The notes beneath the pieces are model-generated. The model ran no database searches and had not been told where the DNA came from. It saw nothing but the letters and a program-made list of their open reading frames with translations. A DNA stretch of 64,000 nt, from contig NZ_FUWO01000003.1 in assembly GCF_900167405.1 (NCBI RefSeq), positions 65,571-129,570 on the forward strand. Reading direction: 5' to 3'. The number at the start of each line of letters is the position of its first letter. The stretch's first letter is position 1. A program made the position numbers and the translations under genes. Below are positions 1 to 7,693 of the stretch, one piece after another. Source of the stretch: Globicatella sulfidifaciens DSM 15739. Lineage in GTDB: Bacteria > Bacillota > Bacilli > Lactobacillales > Aerococcaceae.

Positions 1-41
1 AAGATGGTTTATTTATAAATATCATTAGGAGGATATATTAA

Positions 42-923
42 ATGGCAGAAATTACAGCTAAATTAGTTAAAGAATTACGTGACATGACCGGTGTCGGAAT
101 GATGGATGCTAAAAAAGCATTAGTTGAAGTTGATGGAGATATGGATAAAGCTGTCGACTTTTTACGTGAAAAAGGATTAGCTTCAGCAGGTAAAAAAGCT
201 GACCGTATTGCTGCAGAAGGAACTACAGCATTCTATGTAGATGGTAATACAGCTGCTTTAATCGAAGTAAACGCTGAAACAGACTTCGTAACACGTAACG
301 ATCAATTCAAAGAATTAGTTGAAACTTTAGCTGAAACAATTGCTAAAACACAACCAGCAGACTTAGAAGCTGCTTTAGCTTTAGACGTAAACGGTGAAAC
401 TGTTGAAAACTTAATTATCAATGCAATTAACACAATCGGTGAAAAAATTTCATTACGTCGTTTTGAAATTTACACAAAAACTGATAACGATGCATTTGGT
501 ACTTATGTCCATACTGATGGTAGTATCGGTGTCTTAACATTAATCGAAGGTACAACAGATGAAGTAGTAGCAAAAGATATTGCAATGCATATTGCTGCTA
601 TGAATCCTAAATATGTAAGCCGTGAGGATGTATCTGAAGAAGATTATGCTCACGAAGAAAAAATTCAAACTGAAATTGCTTTAAACGAAGGTAAACCAGC
701 TGAAATCGTTGAAAAAATGATTAAAGGTCGTATGAACAAATACTTAGCTGAAATTAGTTTAACTGAGCAACCATTTGTTAAAGATGGCGATCAAACTGTT
801 GGTCAATACGCTTCAGCAAAAGGCGGTAAAGTAGTTAAATTCACTCGTTTCTTAGTGGGTGAAGGTATGGAAAAACGCCAAGAAAACTTTGCTGACGAAG
901 TAGCAGCACAAATGAAAAAATAA
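42..923 (+). CDS. tsf: Elongation factor Ts
   Basis: EF-Ts is the cytoplasmic nucleotide exchange factor that regenerates EF-Tu-GTP during translation. The 293-residue product has the usual family length. It opens with the UBA-like N-terminal domain ([12 protein letters not shown] near residues 16-27) and carries the core motif [10 protein letters not shown] near residue 80. The ATG follows an AGGAGG-type site at 27-33. rpsB normally lies just upstream and would be outside the window. A strong terminator follows, so pyrH is not simply read through. Codon use is strongly biased, as expected for a highly expressed gene. Confidence 0.98.
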   Translation: MAEITAKLVKELRDMTGVGMMDAKKALVEVDGDMDKAVDFLREKGLASAGKKADRIAAEGTTAFYVDGNTAALIEVNAETDFVTRNDQFKELVETLAETIAKTQPADLEAALALDVNGETVENLIINAINTIGEKISLRRFEIYTKTDNDAFGTYVHTDGSIGVLTLIEGTTDEVVAKDIAMHIAAMNPKYVSREDVSEEDYAHEEKIQTEIALNEGKPAEIVEKMIKGRMNKYLAEISLTEQPFVKDGDQTVGQYASAKGGKVVKFTRFLVGEGMEKRQENFADEVAAQMKK

Positions 924-938
924 CTAATATAACAGTTG

Positions 939-983
939 GGGCTTGGTAAAAAGTGTACACTTTCTTGCCAAGCCTCATTGTTT
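939..983 (+). terminator. Intrinsic terminator after tsf
   Basis: Inverted repeat GGCTTGG...CCAAGCC with an inner AAAGTG/CACTTT pairing, followed by a T-containing tail. It ends the presumed rpsB-tsf transcript. Confidence 0.8.
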
Positions 984-1139
984 AAATAAGATACTTATCG
1001 GTTGATTCAATGAATGGAATTTCGATGTTAACGGATTCAACCTTTGCTATTTATGCGGAGTGGACTTAAGATTGAAAGGGATAAAGTTCAGTTTATAAAC
1101 CGCTTTTTTTTTAGGTATCGATGGAAGGAGAATATTAAC

Positions 1140-1865
1140 ATGACACAAGAGCCAAAATATAAACGTGTTGTATTAAAATTATCGGGCGAAGCAATCGCTG
1201 GAGAGAAAGGGTTTGGCATCAATCCCTTAGTAATTAAAGAAATGGTCGCTGAAATAAAAGACGTTTATGAATTAGGTGTTGAAATTGCTATCGTAGTCGG
1301 TGGCGGTAATATTTGGCGTGGAAACATTGGTTCGGAAATGGGTATGGATCGCGCGCAAGCAGACTATATGGGGATGTTAGCCACTGTGATGAACGCATTA
1401 GCATTACAAGATGTTTTAGAAAATAATGATGTACCAACACGTGTACAAACCTCAATTGAAATGCGCCAGATTGCTGAACCTTATATTCGACGTCGTGCAA
1501 TGCGTCATTTAGAGAAAAAACGTGTCGTTATCTTTGCTGGTGGAACTGGGAATCCTTATTTCACTACTGATACAACGGCTGCTTTACGTGCAGCTGAAAT
1601 TGAAGCGGATGTTATTTTAATGGCGAAAAACAATGTAGACGGTGTTTATAATGCTGATCCACGTGAAGATGCTTCGGCAACTAAATATGATAACTTAACT
1701 CATTTAGAAGTGATTTCTAAAGGATTAAAAGTGATGGACTCGACAGCAAGCTCATTAAGTATGGATAATGACATTCCATTGGTGGTCTTTAATTTAAATG
1801 AACCAGGTAATATCCGTCGTGTAGTATTAGGTGAAAACATCGGTACTACTGTCAGTGGAAAATAA
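1140..1865 (+). CDS. pyrH: UMP kinase
   Basis: UMP kinase phosphorylates UMP to UDP in pyrimidine nucleotide synthesis and belongs to the amino-acid-kinase fold. I take the ATG at 1140 because it follows GGAAGGAGAA at a good distance and gives 241 residues, the family length. A longer reading from 1044 adds an unlikely 32-residue extension. Visible motifs are LKLSGEA near residue 12, [10 protein letters not shown] at about 52-61 and the UMP-site region TGNPYFTTD. The gene usually precedes frr (ribosome recycling factor), but here a terminator and then xerC follow and no frr is present. Confidence 0.97.
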   Translation: MTQEPKYKRVVLKLSGEAIAGEKGFGINPLVIKEMVAEIKDVYELGVEIAIVVGGGNIWRGNIGSEMGMDRAQADYMGMLATVMNALALQDVLENNDVPTRVQTSIEMRQIAEPYIRRRAMRHLEKKRVVIFAGGTGNPYFTTDTTAALRAAEIEADVILMAKNNVDGVYNADPREDASATKYDNLTHLEVISKGLKVMDSTASSLSMDNDIPLVVFNLNEPGNIRRVVLGENIGTTVSGK

Positions 1866-1885
1866 TTTAATCGATAAATAAATTA

Positions 1886-1934
1886 AGAGAAACTATTTAA
1901 CGAAAATCGTTGATGATGATAGTTTCTCTTTTTA
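1886..1934 (+). terminator. Intrinsic terminator after pyrH
   Basis: Stem AGAGAAACTA...TAGTTTCTCT followed directly by TTTTATT. Confidence 0.85.
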
Positions 1935-2057
1935 TTATGGACAAAATTTTAGTATGATAGTAGAAAGTATTTGTATAAAGTATAGCCATACATTGCCTCC
2001 CATCTATCGTTATCTAAGAATGGATACGCTAATGTCTTTTAATCGTGGGAATGGCAA

Positions 2058-2172
2058 GAGGGAGTAGACTAGAAGTAGAAAATTGAATAATTTTCGCTTC
2101 GTCGGCCTACCCCCTCACAGTTGGGAGTGGACCAAAAGTAGACAATCATCCGATTTTCTACTTCTTGTCCGT
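2058..2172 (-). repeat. Intergenic repeat, B modules in reverse orientation
   Basis: Positions 2060-2114 are a reverse-complement copy of the B hairpin module found elsewhere in the window (GGGAGTAG...TTTTCGCTTCGTCGGCC...ACCCCC). A second partial copy (2123-2170) begins in reverse orientation and ends like a forward copy, TTCTACTTCTTGTCC, so it looks chimeric and folds on itself. The rest of the 1935-2310 gap shows no gene. Confidence 0.75.
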
Positions 2173-2310
2173 ACTATCATTTTACAACTTAGTGAGACAT
2201 TATTAAAAATTTGCAATCGAATTCCCAGATAAAAAATTTAATCGGTCTTTGGTATCATGGAAATTTGACTATATTTGATGTATAATAAAAAGAGTGCTAG
2301 GAGGGGTAAC

Positions 2311-3225
2311 GTGCAAACTTATATTGAAAATTTTTTAGCTTATTTACTAAATGAGCGACGTTATTCTGAGAATACAATTATTTCTTATCAAAAAGACTTA
2401 AATGAACTGTATCAATTTCTCGATAGTAGCGGATCAACCGAAGTTTCTGAAGTCACTTATCAAGATATGCGTTATTATTTAGCTTTTCTAAATGAACAGC
2501 AATATCGTCCTGCTACTATTTCTAGAAAATTATCAAGTGCACGTTCTTTTTTTAATTATTTGGTGTTAGAAGATGTATTAGAAAGTCATCCGCTTGATTT
2601 GATACATTATAGAGCCAAAGAGCAGCGTTTACCGGAATTTTTTTATGAAGAAGAAATTAATAAATTGATTGAGACTGCTTATCAAATGGAAACAGATACG
2701 CGGATAAGAGATGCTGCCATTATTGAATTACTCTATAGTTCTGGATTACGGGTAAGTGAGTTATGCGATTTAAAAGTATCTCAAGTTAATGTCGCTGTAC
2801 AGTTAGTTCGAGTCATTGGAAAGGGGAATAAAGAACGAATAGTCCCCTTAGGTGATAAGGCGTTAAAGGCGATTAAAGAATATCAAGCAACCTGGCGCCA
2901 AGAACATCATCATGATCCGAGCGTTCATCAATTATTTATTAATCAAAAAGGACAACCGTTAAAGCCCGATCACATTAGGAAGATTTTATGTGAGATTAAT
3001 CAAGCGGCTGGTTTAAATGCGGCGATATATCCTCATAAAATTAGACATACTTTTGCTACACATTTATTGAATAATGGAGCAGATTTAAGAAGTGTTCAGG
3101 AAATGTTAGGCCATGAAAATTTAAGAACAACCCAAATATATACTCATTTAAGTACGGATAAGATGAGACAAGCCTATTTAAACGCTCATCCTAGAGCCAG
3201 AAGAAAGACAAAGGAGAATGAATAA
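2311..3225 (+). CDS. xerC: Tyrosine recombinase XerC
   Basis: XerC is a site-specific tyrosine recombinase that, with a partner Xer protein, resolves chromosome dimers at dif. I choose GTG 2311 because it follows AGGAGGGG at 2299-2306, giving 304 residues, the standard length. The upstream ATG at 2275 has no ribosome site. The SAM-like N-terminal domain spans about residues 1-90. The catalytic set is visible: Arg147 (GLRVSEL), Lys171 (GKGNKER), His242 and Arg245 (PHKIRHTF), His268 (LGH) and Tyr277 (QIYTHL). It abuts hslV directly, giving the common Firmicute order xerC-hslV-hslU. Specificity as XerC rather than XerD rests mostly on this order. Confidence 0.95.
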   Translation: MQTYIENFLAYLLNERRYSENTIISYQKDLNELYQFLDSSGSTEVSEVTYQDMRYYLAFLNEQQYRPATISRKLSSARSFFNYLVLEDVLESHPLDLIHYRAKEQRLPEFFYEEEINKLIETAYQMETDTRIRDAAIIELLYSSGLRVSELCDLKVSQVNVAVQLVRVIGKGNKERIVPLGDKALKAIKEYQATWRQEHHHDPSVHQLFINQKGQPLKPDHIRKILCEINQAAGLNAAIYPHKIRHTFATHLLNNGADLRSVQEMLGHENLRTTQIYTHLSTDKMRQAYLNAHPRARRKTKENE

Positions 3226-3750
3226 ATGACAACAATTTGTGCAGTTAAAAAGAATGATCAATTAGCAATGGCTGGCGACGGCCAAGTTACGATGGGTGAA
3301 AAAGTCATTATGAAATCATCGGCTCGTAAATTACGCCGTATCTATCATAATGAGGTGGTGATTGGGTTCGCCGGAGGCGTTGCGGATGCGATTACTCTGT
3401 CTGAAATGTTTGAAGAAAAACTAGAAGCACATCAAGGGCAATTGACTAGAGCAGCAGTAGAAGTCGCTAAACAATGGCGAACAGATCGTGGTTTACAAAA
3501 GTTAGAAGCATTACTCATTGTTATGAATAAAGAAACCATGCTATTGGTCAGTGGAACTGGAGAAGTTATCGAACCGGATGATGGCGTGTTAACGATTGGT
3601 TCAGGTGGAAATTTTGCATTAGCTGCAGCGCGAGCCTTAGTAAGACACGACAATGATTTATCAGCGAAAGAAATTGCTTATGAAGCATTAAGAATTGCTG
3701 GCGAAATTGATATCTTTACTAATGATCAAATTATTGTAGAAGAAGCATAG
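3226..3750 (+). CDS. hslV: ATP-dependent protease subunit HslV (ClpQ)
   Basis: HslV is the proteolytic dodecamer of the HslUV protease in the cytoplasm. The 174-residue product starts MTTICAVKK. Removing Met exposes Thr as the N-terminal nucleophile, as in the classical enzyme and unlike Bacillus ClpQ, which uses Ser. Motifs [10 protein letters not shown] and GFAGGVADA match the family. The ATG follows the xerC stop with no gap, and the ribosome site AAAGGAG lies inside the xerC end, so translation is probably coupled. hslU follows 13 bases later. Confidence 0.97.
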   Translation: MTTICAVKKNDQLAMAGDGQVTMGEKVIMKSSARKLRRIYHNEVVIGFAGGVADAITLSEMFEEKLEAHQGQLTRAAVEVAKQWRTDRGLQKLEALLIVMNKETMLLVSGTGEVIEPDDGVLTIGSGGNFALAAARALVRHDNDLSAKEIAYEALRIAGEIDIFTNDQIIVEEA

Positions 3751-3763
3751 AAGAGGTGGCTAT

Positions 3764-5164
3764 ATGAAAGATTTAACTCCAAAAGAAGTAGTAAATGAAT
3801 TAAATAAATATATTATCGGACAAGATGAAGCAAAAAGAGCTGTAGCAGTCGCGCTAAGAAATCGTGTACGTCGTTTAAAATTAGATGATGAGATGAAACA
3901 TGAAGTAAAACCCAAAAATTTATTAATGATCGGCCCAACCGGTGTGGGTAAAACAGAAATTGCTCGTCGATTAGCAACCATTACTCAAGCGCCATTTATT
4001 AAAGTGGAAGCGACTAAATATACTGAAGTAGGCTATGTCGGACGCGATGTTGAATCAATGGTGCGTGATTTAGTAGAAAATAGTATTCGCCTAGTAAAAG
4101 CACAGGAACACGAAGCGGTTCACGACAAAGCCGAAGCCAAAGCGATTGAAAGAATTGCGAAAGCATTAAGACCAGGTCAAAAAGTAGAAAAAAAGGCCAA
4201 TAATACGACACCAAATTTAGGCATGTTTGGGGAGATGTTTAAAGCAATGCAACCCCAAACGGATGAAGAACCGGAAGAAATTGTAAGTGATGAAGTAGCC
4301 AGTTCACGTCGTCAAATTAGACAACAAATCCGTGATGGTTTATTAGATAATCATGAAGTCACCATCAAACTTGAAGAAAAGAAAATGCAATTAACAAGCT
4401 TAAATCCTGCCATGGAACAAATGATGGATATGCAAGAAAGTTTAAATGCCTTAAAACCTAAAAAGAAAATTGAACGCACCGTTACAGTAAAAGAAGCGGT
4501 GGCCTTATTAACGGAGGAAGAAGCAGATCGCTTAGTTAACTTGGATGATATTCAACAAAAAGCATTAAAATTAGCAGAAGAAAACGGGATTATTTTTATT
4601 GATGAGATGGATAAAATTGCCACCAAAAATCAAAATTCCGGTGAAGTCAGCCGACAAGGAGTTCAAAGAGATATTTTGCCAATCGTTGAAGGGAGTCAAG
4701 TTCAAACCAAATATGGCATCATTAACACCGACCATATTTTATTTGTTGGAAGTGGGGCTTTTCATGTATCAAAACCATCAGATTTAATTCCAGAATTACA
4801 AGGTCGCTTCCCAATTCGTGTTAATTTACATGATTTAACTAAAGAAGACTTTGTCAGAATTTTAAGTGAACCTAAAAATGCTCTAATTAAACAATATGAA
4901 GCTTTAATTGCTACGGAAGGAGTAAATATTTCTTTCGATGAAGGAGCAATTAATAAAATGGCTGAATATGCCGTCTTATTAAATCAAAATACCGATAATA
5001 TTGGTGCAAGACGTCTACATACTATTTTAGAAACAGTATTAGAGGAATTATTATTCGAATCGGCTGATATGCAAATGGGCGAAATATTAATTAATGAAAA
5101 ATATGTAACTCAAAAATTAGAAAAAATAGTTGAAAATCGCGACTTAAGCCATTATATTTTATAG
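3764..5164 (+). CDS. hslU: HslU unfoldase ATPase (ClpY)
   Basis: HslU is the AAA+ unfoldase that recognises, unfolds and feeds substrates into HslV. The 466 residues match the family. The Walker A motif GPTGVGKTE lies near residues 58-66 and Walker B IIFIDEMDK near residue 280. The variable I-domain lies between them and is rich in charged residues. The C-terminal end YIL, which docks into HslV, is present. It follows hslV closely with AGAGGTGG as ribosome site. In many Lactobacillales codY comes next; here a mutarotase-like gene does. Confidence 0.97.
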   Translation: MKDLTPKEVVNELNKYIIGQDEAKRAVAVALRNRVRRLKLDDEMKHEVKPKNLLMIGPTGVGKTEIARRLATITQAPFIKVEATKYTEVGYVGRDVESMVRDLVENSIRLVKAQEHEAVHDKAEAKAIERIAKALRPGQKVEKKANNTTPNLGMFGEMFKAMQPQTDEEPEEIVSDEVASSRRQIRQQIRDGLLDNHEVTIKLEEKKMQLTSLNPAMEQMMDMQESLNALKPKKKIERTVTVKEAVALLTEEEADRLVNLDDIQQKALKLAEENGIIFIDEMDKIATKNQNSGEVSRQGVQRDILPIVEGSQVQTKYGIINTDHILFVGSGAFHVSKPSDLIPELQGRFPIRVNLHDLTKEDFVRILSEPKNALIKQYEALIATEGVNISFDEGAINKMAEYAVLLNQNTDNIGARRLHTILETVLEELLFESADMQMGEILINEKYVTQKLEKIVENRDLSHYIL

Positions 5165-5187
5165 TAGAACAAATGGAGTGTGAGAAG

Positions 5188-6084
5188 ATGATTATTTTAA
5201 AGAATGACCGTTTAACAGTAAAAATTAGTGAATTAGGTGCTGAATTGCGTTCGGTCATTGATAATGAGTCAAACTATGAATTTATGTGGCAAGGCGATAA
5301 GCGTTATTGGAATGGGACAGCACCGGTTTTATTTCCAATTGTAGGTGAATTAAAAAACAATCAATATCAATATCAAGGCAAGACTTACGAATTACCTCGC
5401 CATGGTTTTGCTCGTAGAATGACCTTTCAAACGCAAGCTGTTACAGATAATTCAGCAACATTCTATTTAAAAAGTAATGAAGAAACGTTAAAAGTTTATC
5501 CTTTTGAATTTAGTTTTCAAATTACATATATTTTATTTGAAGACAAAGTATCGGTTAGTTATGAAGTTCTCAATCCAGCTACTGACCAAGTGCTATATTA
5601 TAGTGTAGGAGGGCATCCGGCATTTAATGTTAGCCATCACCGTCCAAAAACTGGTCAACCTGAGTTTGTCGACGTCAGTTATACATTCGAACCGGCTGGT
5701 AGCTATTTAAATATACCATTAGTGAATGGTTCAGCTGATTTAAATAAGGCAAAATACATTAATGTCAATAACAATCCTATTTTACATAAAACATTTAAGC
5801 GTGATGCCCAAATCTTTTTATTAGCCAAAGATACTAAAGTTGTTTTGAATGATCCAAATAACGAAGTCAAAATCACCATGAATCCTAATCAGCTAAATTT
5901 AGTGGGCATTTGGTCTTCTTATCCTAAAAAAGGTGGTTTTGTCTGTATCGAACCTTGGGCAGGTTTAGCAGATACGACCAATAGTACGGGAGAATTGACT
6001 GAGAAATATGCGATTAATCAATTAAATCCTGGTAGTATCAAAACGCATGATTATACATTAACATTTGAAAAAGGTATTTGCTAG
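5188..6084 (+). CDS. Aldose 1-epimerase family protein (LacX-like)
   Basis: This is a galactose-mutarotase-fold protein of the LacX/YeaD type, predicted to act on aldoses or hexose phosphates in the cytoplasm. ATG 5188 fits the ribosome site GGAGTGTGAG and gives 298 residues; an in-frame ATG at 5173 lacks a site. Family motifs are seen: PVLFPIVGEL, RHGFARR (His of the active site) and GGHPAFNV. It lies 23 bases after hslU and may be in the same transcript. The true sugar substrate cannot be read from the sequence. Confidence 0.85.
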   Translation: MIILKNDRLTVKISELGAELRSVIDNESNYEFMWQGDKRYWNGTAPVLFPIVGELKNNQYQYQGKTYELPRHGFARRMTFQTQAVTDNSATFYLKSNEETLKVYPFEFSFQITYILFEDKVSVSYEVLNPATDQVLYYSVGGHPAFNVSHHRPKTGQPEFVDVSYTFEPAGSYLNIPLVNGSADLNKAKYINVNNNPILHKTFKRDAQIFLLAKDTKVVLNDPNNEVKITMNPNQLNLVGIWSSYPKKGGFVCIEPWAGLADTTNSTGELTEKYAINQLNPGSIKTHDYTLTFEKGIC

Positions 6085-6149
6085 TTTTGCAGGTTAGTCA
6101 AGGCTTTATATAACGATTAATCTGAATGATTTGAAAGTTTAGTTTGGAA

Positions 6150-6316
6150 TAATGTTAAAAATGCCGTTTGGTTCCATGTGATTATTTTTTAGCGCAGTAG
6201 TTGAGATTATCTAAAACGGCACCTTAATAACTAGTTTGACACCTATTCAATACACGGGGGTGGGCAGATGAAGTGAAAACCATTCAATTTTTCTACTTCT
6301 TGCCTACTCCCGCTTT
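6150..6316 (+). repeat. Intergenic A+B repeat unit
   Basis: A degenerate A box (AGCGCAGTAGTTGAG near 6191) is followed by a B hairpin at 6256-6311, whose arms GGGGGTGGGCA and TGCCTACTCCC pair. A run of six T follows at once, so this copy could also end transcription from the hslU unit. The remainder of the 6085-6462 gap shows no gene. Confidence 0.8.
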
Positions 6317-6462
6317 TTTCTAATATAGACGCAATAGTGAGACAATGTAAATGGCATTATACTTAAACGGTGTAAACTCCGAAAAGCCCTGGCAGTTTCC
6401 AGAAAAATAAATCATTATCATGGAGGCTTATCTTTACCAAAATGGGTAAGGTTTTGCTTTTG

Positions 6463-6491
6463 TTTACCTTTTTGGCATAATTGGGTATAAT
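6463..6491 (+). promoter_or_regulatory. Sigma-A promoter of the Cof-type phosphatase gene
   Basis: TTTACC, a 17-base spacer and TATAAT, with the start codon about 30 bases downstream. Confidence 0.65.
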
Positions 6492-6522
6492 AAAGTGGCA
6501 AATTGAACTAAAGGAGCGTATT

Positions 6523-7326
6523 ATGGATTACAGATTTTTAATTTTAGACATCGACGGCACTTTATTAACCAGTACCAATCAACTAACTGAAGCGACTCGT
6601 GATAAATTAATGTTATTACAAAAGAAAGGCTATATTTTAGTATTAGCTAGTGGTCGTCCTACAGCTTCAATGTTAAAAACGGCCAAAGATTTACATTTAG
6701 ATGCGAACGAATCGTATATTATTTCATTTAATGGTGCGGTTATTACGCGTATGAGTGATGAAAAAGAACTTTATAATAAGCGTCTAGAAGTTTCAGAACA
6801 AAAAGACATCATTGAGTTTTTACAGAAAAACAATTTATCGGTCATCGCTTACGATAAAGATTCGATTGTTGTTGATAAAGAACGTGAAAATTCGGATGTT
6901 GAAGCTTATTTAACAAAGTTACCAATGCGTTATGATGCGGAATACATTGCTAATATTGACACACCACAATTAAAATTTATCGGTGTAGGTAAACCAGAAG
7001 ATGTGGCGCGTTGTGACCAAGAATTACAAGGTAAATTTGGTCAACATACTTATGCTACTACTTCATTACCATTTTTTATTGAATTTATGCATAAAGAAGT
7101 TAATAAAGGAACCGCGATTGAAACATTAGTAGAGCACTTAGGCTATACAACTGAAAATGTTGTAGCTTGTGGTGATGGTAATAATGATGCTGCGATGATA
7201 GAAGTCGCTGGAGTAGGGGTTGCGATGGGCAACGCTACCGACTATTTGAAGTCATTAGCTGATGAAATTACTTTATCTAATGATGAAGATGGCTTAATTC
7301 CGATTATTGATAAATATTTCCCATAA
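6523..7326 (+). CDS. HAD-superfamily sugar/flavin phosphatase, Cof type
   Basis: A soluble HAD phosphatase of the Cof/YidA subfamily, whose members dephosphorylate sugar phosphates, FMN or PLP. ATG 6523 follows AAAGGAG and gives 267 residues. HAD motif I is DIDGTLL (nucleophile Asp and acid/base Asp), motif II is ASGRPT, and motifs III/IV lie in GDGNNDAAM with AMGNA beyond. A C2B-type cap occupies the middle. It has its own promoter and appears monocistronic. The substrate cannot be predicted. Confidence 0.92.
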   Translation: MDYRFLILDIDGTLLTSTNQLTEATRDKLMLLQKKGYILVLASGRPTASMLKTAKDLHLDANESYIISFNGAVITRMSDEKELYNKRLEVSEQKDIIEFLQKNNLSVIAYDKDSIVVDKERENSDVEAYLTKLPMRYDAEYIANIDTPQLKFIGVGKPEDVARCDQELQGKFGQHTYATTSLPFFIEFMHKEVNKGTAIETLVEHLGYTTENVVACGDGNNDAAMIEVAGVGVAMGNATDYLKSLADEITLSNDEDGLIPIIDKYFP

Positions 7327-7435
7327 TATTAACCAGCTTAAATGAATCTATTGGGAAACCTTAATAAAACTATTTTTAACAGTCAAAATAGAAACAATCC
7401 AATAAAAAGACTCATTTTGTTAGTTTGAATAAGGC

Positions 7436-7465
7436 TTGACATAGCAGGCTTAAGTCAACTATAAT
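7436..7465 (+). promoter_or_regulatory. Promoter of the alaS T-box transcript
   Basis: Consensus TTGACA, an 18-base spacer and TATAAT. Confidence 0.8.
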
Positions 7466-7469
7466 GTAG

Positions 7470-7678
7470 GAGACAAAGGACATATTAATTTGTGCTTAAA
7501 GAGAGATATCGTTAGGTGAAAGATATCATTCAAATTAGTGCTACCTCATGTTTTTACTAATTGAAAAATTAGCGTAAATTCTGCGTTAAAGAATAAGAAA
7601 GACATAATGATGAATCGTTATAAGCAAGGTGGTACCGCGACAAAACGCCCTTGTATATAACGGTTCTTTTTATATTTT
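7470..7678 (+). ncRNA. T-box leader for alanine
   Basis: A tRNA-sensing riboswitch. The T-box core AAGGTGGTACCGCG is at 7626-7639, and the TGGT bulge pairs with the ACCA end of uncharged tRNA-Ala (discriminator A). AGAGAGA of stem I is near 7500, and a GCT followed by A near 7540 may be the specifier (Ala). A terminator hairpin pairs CGTTATA and CAAGG with CCTTG and TATAACG (7616-7662) and is followed by TTCTTTTT. Stem I looks short. Alanine is assigned mainly from the downstream gene. Confidence 0.92.
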
Positions 7679-7693
7679 TAAGGAGAGAACAGC

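Noticed and set aside
4599-4787. Small forward frame inside hslU
   Set aside because: It lies wholly within hslU in another frame, has no ribosome site and no recognisable product.
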